This document shows positions 7,090 to 10,396 of a stretch of 10,396 nucleotides of DNA, piece after piece (positions within the stretch are counted from its first letter, which is position 1; each line of letters starts with the position of its first letter). The stretch spans positions 1 through 10,396 of the forward strand of contig JAFAPJ010000268.1 in assembly GCA_019247255.1 (NCBI GenBank), written 5' to 3'. Source of the DNA: Methylobacteriaceae bacterium (GTDB lineage: Bacteria > Pseudomonadota > Alphaproteobacteria > Rhizobiales > Beijerinckiaceae). The notes below the pieces were generated by a model. It saw nothing but the letters and a program-made list of their open reading frames with translations. It made no database searches and had not been told where the DNA came from. The translations under genes were made by a program, and so were the position numbers.

Positions 7090-8042
7090 GCGCCGGCGAG
7101 GCCCGTCGTGGCGACTCCTGTCGCGGCGACGCCCGTCGCGGCGAGCTCCGCCCGCACATCGTCGATCGTCTGGCGAATCTCGGACGCGCCGAGGCGCTGG
7201 ATGTCGTCCTGGTACTTGAGGAGGACGCCGAGCGTGTCGGCGACGAGCGCCGGGTCGAGCGCGACGGCGTCGAGCTCGACGAGGGCGGACGCCCAGTCGA
7301 GCGTCTCGGCGACGCCCGGCGCCTTGAACAGCTCGCGCCGGCGGAGCGCGGCCACGAAGGCCACGACCTCGCGCGAGAGCCGGGCCGGGGCGCCCGGCAG
7401 CCGGGCCTCGAGGATCGCGAGCTCGCGGGCGACGTCCGGGTAATCGACCCAATGGTAGAGGCAGCGCCGCTTCAGCGCGTCGTGGATCTCGCGCGTGCGG
7501 TTCGAGGTCAGGATGACGATCGGCGGGCTCGCCGCCCTCACGGTGCCGAGCTCCGGGATCGTGACCTGGAAGTCCGAGAGGATCTCGAGAAGGAACGCCT
7601 CGAAGGCCTCGTCCGTCCGGTCGAGCTCGTCGACGAGGAGCACCGGCGGACCCTCCTCGTGCGGCTCGAGCGCGTCGAGGAGCGGGCGCCGGACGAGGTA
7701 GCGCTCCGAGAACAGGTCGCCCTCGAGGCGCTCCCGGTCAACGGCGCCGCCGGCTTCCGCGAGGCGGATCGCCATCATCTGCCCGGCATAGTTCCACTCG
7801 TAGAGGGCGGAAGCGACGTCGAGCCCCTCGTAGCATTGAAGCCGGATGAGCTTGCGGCCGAGCGCGGCCGCCAGAACCTTCGCGATCTCGGTCTTGCCGA
7901 CGCCCGCCTCGCCCTCGAGAAAGAGCGGGCGGCCGAGGCGGAGCGCGAGGAACAGCACGGTCGCGAGCGAGCGGTCGGCCACGTAGCCGGCGCGACCGAG
8001 CAGGGTCAGCGTCTCGTCGATGGAAGCGGGAGGGGCGATCAT
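7086..8042 (-). CDS. coxD: MoxR-family AAA+ ATPase (CoxD-like)
   Basis: The protein has 318 residues. It shows Walker A GEAGVGKT (44-51), Walker B LLVDELD (135-141), sensor 1 LTSN (178-181) and the arginine-finger region KRRCLYHWVDYPD (191-203), in the order of the MoxR subfamily. In CO dehydrogenase clusters CoxD is a membrane-associated ATPase that, with CoxE, acts on the apo-enzyme to build the metal-sulfur active site; the same role is inferred here for a Mo-hydroxylase. The C-terminus ends in an imperfect pentapeptide repeat (TGVA type, last 18 residues) from three 15-bp units. An 83-base gap containing a strong inverted repeat separates it from the FAD subunit gene upstream; no strong ribosome binding site precedes ATG 8042. 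Confidence 0.92.
   Translation of the reverse strand: MIAPPASIDETLTLLGRAGYVADRSLATVLFLALRLGRPLFLEGEAGVGKTEIAKVLAAALGRKLIRLQCYEGLDVASALYEWNYAGQMMAIRLAEAGGAVDRERLEGDLFSERYLVRRPLLDALEPHEEGPPVLLVDELDRTDEAFEAFLLEILSDFQVTIPELGTVRAASPPIVILTSNRTREIHDALKRRCLYHWVDYPDVARELAILEARLPGAPARLSREVVAFVAALRRRELFKAPGVAETLDWASALVELDAVALDPALVADTLGVLLKYQDDIQRLGASEIRQTIDDVRAELAATGVAATGVATTGLAGA
7102..7146. repeat. Three 15-bp tandem repeats at the end of coxD
   Basis: CCCGTCGTGGCGACT (7102-7116), CCTGTCGCGGCGACG (7117-7131) and CCCGTCGCGGCGAGC (7132-7146) are imperfect copies. The unit length is a multiple of three, so copy-number change would add or remove five residues from the CoxD tail without shifting frame. 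Confidence 0.8.
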
Positions 8043-8092
8043 CTCACTCTGGGTGCCCGGTGGTCCGCGCCGGGCAGCCGACCGAGAGGGGT

Positions 8093-8115
8093 CGAGGCCG
8101 GCCTGGCCGGCCTCG
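8093..8115. other. Inverted repeat between FAD subunit gene and coxD
   Basis: CGAGGCCGGC and GCCGGCCTCG are perfect reverse complements around a CTG centre, giving a 10-bp GC-rich stem. It lies 11 bases past the stop of the FAD subunit gene (read leftward) in the only sizeable gap of the operon. No T-tract follows, so complete termination is unlikely; partial attenuation, 3'-end protection of the upstream mRNA or RNA processing are possible. Confidence 0.5.
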
Positions 8116-8125
8116 GAAGCAAGCC

Positions 8126-8926
8126 TTACTTGGCGCTCGCCACGGCACGCCGGGCCATGACGCCCACGAGATGGGCACGGTAATCCTGGTCGGCGTGGAT
8201 GTCGGAGGCCATCTCGCCGGCGTCGACCGAGACGCCCTTCAGCGCATCGGCCGCGAACGAGCCCTTCAGCGCCTCTTCCATCGCGGTCGCCCGGAAGACG
8301 CCGTTTGCCCCGGCGCCGACGACCGAGACGCGGATCTCGCCCGCCGCCGTCTCGGCGACGCAGACCCCGCAGAGCGCGTAGCGCGAGGCCGGGTTGCGGA
8401 ACTTGGCGTAGCCCATCCGGCGCGGGATCGGGAACTCGACCGCGGTGACGATCTCGCCCTCGTCGAGCGCCGTCGTGAAGAGGCCCTGAAAGTAATCGTC
8501 CGCGGCGATCCGGCGCCGGTCCGTCACGACGGTCGCGCCGAGCGCCATCGCGGCCGCGGCGTAATCGGCCGAGGGGTCGTTGTTCGCGATCGAGCCGCCG
8601 ATCGTCCCGCGGTGGCGGACGGCGGGATCCCCGATGGTGCCGACCATCTCGGCGAGGGTCGGGATCGCCGCCTTGACGACGTCCGAGGTCGCGACCTCGT
8701 GATGGCGCGACAGCGCCCCGATGACCAGCTTGTCGCCGTCGCGGCGGATGCCCTTGAGCTCCGCGATGCCGTTGAGGTCCACGAGCGCCGAGGGGCCCGC
8801 GAGCCGGAGCTTCATGGCGGGCAGCAGCGTGTGCCCGCCCGAGAGGAACTTGCCTTCGGCGTTGGCGGAGGCGAGGGCCGCCGCGTCCTTCAGGCTCGTC
8901 GGCTTGTGGTATTCGAAGGCGTACAT
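8126..8926 (-). CDS. Molybdenum hydroxylase FAD-binding subunit (CoxM-like)
   Basis: The protein has 266 residues, within the usual range for the medium subunit of the xanthine dehydrogenase/CO dehydrogenase family. FAD-binding motifs are SGGHTLLPAMKLR (29-41) and HRGTIGGSIANNDPSAD (105-121). RNPASRYALCGVCVA and a VSVVGAGANGVFRA block lie in the C-terminal half. The subunit passes electrons from the iron-sulfur centres to the acceptor. ATG 8926 is preceded by GGGGAGA at about 10 bases. It is the first gene of the operon; no large (molybdopterin) or small ([2Fe-2S]) subunit gene is next to it, which is odd because the three normally cluster. The substrate of the enzyme cannot be determined from this subunit; CO is one option, purines or aromatic/N-heterocyclic compounds are others. 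Confidence 0.92.
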   Translation of the reverse strand: MYAFEYHKPTSLKDAAALASANAEGKFLSGGHTLLPAMKLRLAGPSALVDLNGIAELKGIRRDGDKLVIGALSRHHEVATSDVVKAAIPTLAEMVGTIGDPAVRHRGTIGGSIANNDPSADYAAAAMALGATVVTDRRRIAADDYFQGLFTTALDEGEIVTAVEFPIPRRMGYAKFRNPASRYALCGVCVAETAAGEIRVSVVGAGANGVFRATAMEEALKGSFAADALKGVSVDAGEMASDIHADQDYRAHLVGVMARRAVASAK

Positions 8927-8998
8927 GGTCCGGCAGTCTCCCCAGGCTGCGGCGGATCCGGCCTCGCCCGGTCCGCCTTGTCGGCGGGCCGGACCATG
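8924..8998. promoter_or_regulatory. Divergent control region with mirrored GCCGGACCATG arms
   Basis: CATGGTCCGGC (8924-8934) and GCCGGACCATG (8988-8998) form a perfect 11-bp inverted repeat with 53 bases between. The left arm contains the start codon of the FAD subunit gene; the right arm carries an ATG in frame with the nitroreductase. A related GGTCCGCC lies at 8970-8977. The arrangement could be operator half-sites for shared control of the two divergent units. No clear -35/-10 pair is visible in the 177-base gap. Confidence 0.4.
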
Positions 8999-9103
8999 CA
9001 CGACTTCGCCGAGGTGGCCAAGCGCCTCCGACGACGGCCGCCGCCTGCCTTGCGGAAGCGTGGCCGCGATGCGAGACGGGCCGCCTCGCCTCCGGAGCCG
9101 CCC

Positions 9104-9703
9104 ATGGCCGACGCCACCTTTCCCCGCAAGCCGGACCACCCGATCGACGACCTGTTCCTGACCCGGTGGTCGCCGCGCGCCTTTACTGGGGAGCAGATCC
9201 CGGTCGAGACGCTGATGAGCCTCTTCGAGGCGGCGCGCTGGTCGCCCTCCTCCTACAACTCTCAGCCCTGGCGCTTCGTCTGGGCTCGGCGGGGCACGCC
9301 GATCTTCGAGACCTTCCTCGGGCTCCTCACGGGCTCGAACCCGGAATGGTGCCGCGACGCCGCGGCCCTCGTGCTCGTCGCCTCGTCGAAGACCATGAGT
9401 GTTCCCGGAAAGGACGAGCCCGTGCCGTCGCGGACGCACTCCTACGACACGGGTGCCGCCTGGATGGCGATCGCGCTGCAGGCCCACCTCCTCGGCTGGG
9501 CGACGCACGGCATGATCGGCTTCGACTACGATCGCGCCGCCGCCGTCATCGGCCTCCCGGCCGGCTTCCACCTCGACGCCGCGCTCGCGATCGGCAAGCA
9601 GGGTGATCCGGCCAAGCTCTCCGATGGCCTGCGGTCGCGGGAAAGCCCGAACGCCCGCAAGCCCATGGCGGAGAGCGTCTTCGAGGGACGGTTCCCGGGC
9701 TGA
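9104..9703 (+). CDS. Nitroreductase-family flavoprotein
   Basis: The protein has 199 residues of the FMN-dependent nitroreductase family. Typical elements are RWSPRAFTGEQIP (21-33, FMN phosphate contacts), ARWSPSSYNSQPWRFV (44-59), the helix YDTGAAWMAIALQAHLLGW (114-132), and GKQG (164-167) near the end. Such enzymes use NAD(P)H to reduce nitroaromatics, quinones or similar acceptors; the natural substrate is unknown. ATG 9104 has CCGGAG shortly upstream and the family homology begins right after it. An in-frame ATG at 8996 would add a 36-residue Arg-rich extension unlike the family. It is divergent from the molybdoenzyme operon, and the DUF1345 gene follows after 10 bases. Confidence 0.9.
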   Translation: MADATFPRKPDHPIDDLFLTRWSPRAFTGEQIPVETLMSLFEAARWSPSSYNSQPWRFVWARRGTPIFETFLGLLTGSNPEWCRDAAALVLVASSKTMSVPGKDEPVPSRTHSYDTGAAWMAIALQAHLLGWATHGMIGFDYDRAAAVIGLPAGFHLDAALAIGKQGDPAKLSDGLRSRESPNARKPMAESVFEGRFPG

Positions 9704-9713
9704 TCGGCCCTCG

Positions 9714-10346
9714 ATGTTCGCGATCCGCCGCCCGCGGCTCCTCATCGCGCTCGCGGCCGGCGCCGCGATCGGGCTCGTCCTCCCGACGACGCATTTCGCG
9801 ACCCGGGTGCTCGTCGGCTGGGACGCGTTCGTCGCGCTCTACCTCGCGCTCGTCTACGTCATGATGGCGCGGGCCGACATCGACGCGCTCCAGCGGCGCG
9901 CGGACGAGGAGGACACGGGCGCGCTCCTCGTGCTCGTCCTGACGGTCGCGGCCGCCGTGACGAGCCTCGGCGGGATCGGAGCCGAGCTCCACGCGATCCG
10001 CGACGTCGGCAATGACGGCCGCGCGCCCCGGCTCGCGCTCGCGGGCATCACGATCCTGGCCTCCTGGGCCTTCGTCCACACCGTGTTCGCGCTGCATTAC
10101 GCTCATGAGTTCTACGGCGGAGGCGACACGGATCGGCGCGGGCTGAACTTCCCGGGCGACCAGGATCCGACCTACGACGATTTCCTCTATTTCGCCTTCA
10201 CGATGGGCGCGGCCTCCCAGACCTCGGATGTCTCGGTCACGACGAAGCGGATGCGCCGCTTCGTTCTCGTCCACACGGTGCTGTCCTTCCTGTTCAACAC
10301 CACCGTCCTGGCGCTCGCCATCAATGTCGGGGCCGGGCTCATCTGA
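9714..10346 (+). CDS. DUF1345 membrane protein
   Basis: The protein has 210 residues. Hydrophobic segments lie at about 9-24, 33-51, 69-88, 108-127 and 183-205. The DUF1345 signature is clear: AHEFYGG (130-136), GLNFPGDQDPTYDDFLYFAFTMG (143-165), then QTSDVSVTTKRMRRFVLVH (169-187). This is an uncharacterised inner-membrane family; no reaction is known. The start lies 10 bases after the nitroreductase stop, with only a weak ribosome binding site, so it is probably translated from a shared transcript. Nothing in the sequence ties it functionally to the nitroreductase beyond proximity. Confidence 0.9.
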   Translation: MFAIRRPRLLIALAAGAAIGLVLPTTHFATRVLVGWDAFVALYLALVYVMMARADIDALQRRADEEDTGALLVLVLTVAAAVTSLGGIGAELHAIRDVGNDGRAPRLALAGITILASWAFVHTVFALHYAHEFYGGGDTDRRGLNFPGDQDPTYDDFLYFAFTMGAASQTSDVSVTTKRMRRFVLVHTVLSFLFNTTVLALAINVGAGLI

Positions 10347-10396
10347 TCGCGTCAAGCCCGTGGCAAGGCCGGCCTGCTAGGCAGGTGAACGACGGG

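Noticed and set aside
4790..7443. Long + strand open frames (4790-6070, 5950-7443)
   Set aside because: They are antisense to YnfA, XdhC, LysE and CoxE, contain no recognisable domain, and have skewed Arg/Asp/Ala composition.
7090..7452. N-terminal extension of CoxE
   Set aside because: It lies within coxD in another frame; GTG 7089 with GTGA overlap and the domain boundary fit the family.
8927..9745. Minus-strand extension of the FAD subunit frame up to 9745
   Set aside because: Family homology starts at MYAFEY with a good ribosome binding site; the extension is antisense to the nitroreductase and has no small-subunit motifs (no Cys-rich [2Fe-2S] pattern).
9546..10355. 269-codon minus-strand open frame opposite the DUF1345 gene
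   Set aside because: It has no domain, and the + strand carries an unmistakable DUF1345 signature.
10373..10385. CCTGC-TAG-GCAGG hairpin after the DUF1345 gene
   Set aside because: The stem is only 5 bp, has no T-tract and lies near the window end; too weak to call a terminator.
1..10396. CRISPR arrays, insertion sequences, phage genes, tRNA or rRNA
   Set aside because: No regularly spaced repeats, transposase, integrase or structural RNA signatures were seen on either strand.

Overview
The window is very GC-rich and densely coded. Its genes (a DUF2778 L,D-transpeptidase-like protein, DUF1345, a CO-dehydrogenase-type CoxD/CoxE/XdhC maturation set, YnfA and LysE) fit an alphaproteobacterium, most likely of the order Hyphomicrobiales. 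This placement rests on gene content and base composition, not on a marker gene.

Layout. Positions 1-458 hold no gene I can support, but contain an AT-rich island resembling a leftward promoter and a strong GNRA-type hairpin. On the + strand follow a DUF2778 exported or anchored L,D-transpeptidase-like protein (459-1499) and a hemolysin III/PAQR-family membrane protein (1595-2263), whose 3' end overlaps the convergent neighbour by 37 bp. From 8926 down to 2227 the minus strand carries one nine-gene, almost gapless operon: FAD subunit of a molybdenum hydroxylase (CoxM type), MoxR AAA+ ATPase (CoxD), VWA protein (CoxE), YnfA, XdhC N-terminal domain protein, LysE/RhtB exporter, XdhC C-terminal Rossmann protein, MoeA/MoaB-like molybdopterin-binding protein, and a MocA-like nucleotidyltransferase. 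On the + strand, divergent from this operon, are a nitroreductase (9104-9703) and a DUF1345 membrane protein (9714-10346).

How the genes fit together. The operon is a maturation kit for an enzyme of the xanthine dehydrogenase/CO dehydrogenase family. The nucleotidyltransferase and the molybdopterin-binding protein would make or handle dinucleotide molybdenum cofactor. The two XdhC halves would bind, sulfurate or protect it. CoxD and CoxE would remodel the apo-enzyme to install or activate the metal centre. The enzyme itself is represented only by its FAD subunit: the catalytic molybdopterin (large) and [2Fe-2S] (small) subunits are not in this window, and the FAD subunit is the first gene of the operon. 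Two small membrane-protein genes (YnfA, LysE) are built into the same overlapping gene chain, with LysE separating the two XdhC domain genes.

Nothing here is a clearly new system. The points most worth checking are the orphan FAD subunit, the mirrored GCCGGACCATG sequences at the divergent promoter, the LysE-interrupted XdhC pair, the unfused molybdopterin-binding/nucleotidyltransferase pair, and the replaced zinc-ligand histidines in the hemolysin III protein.
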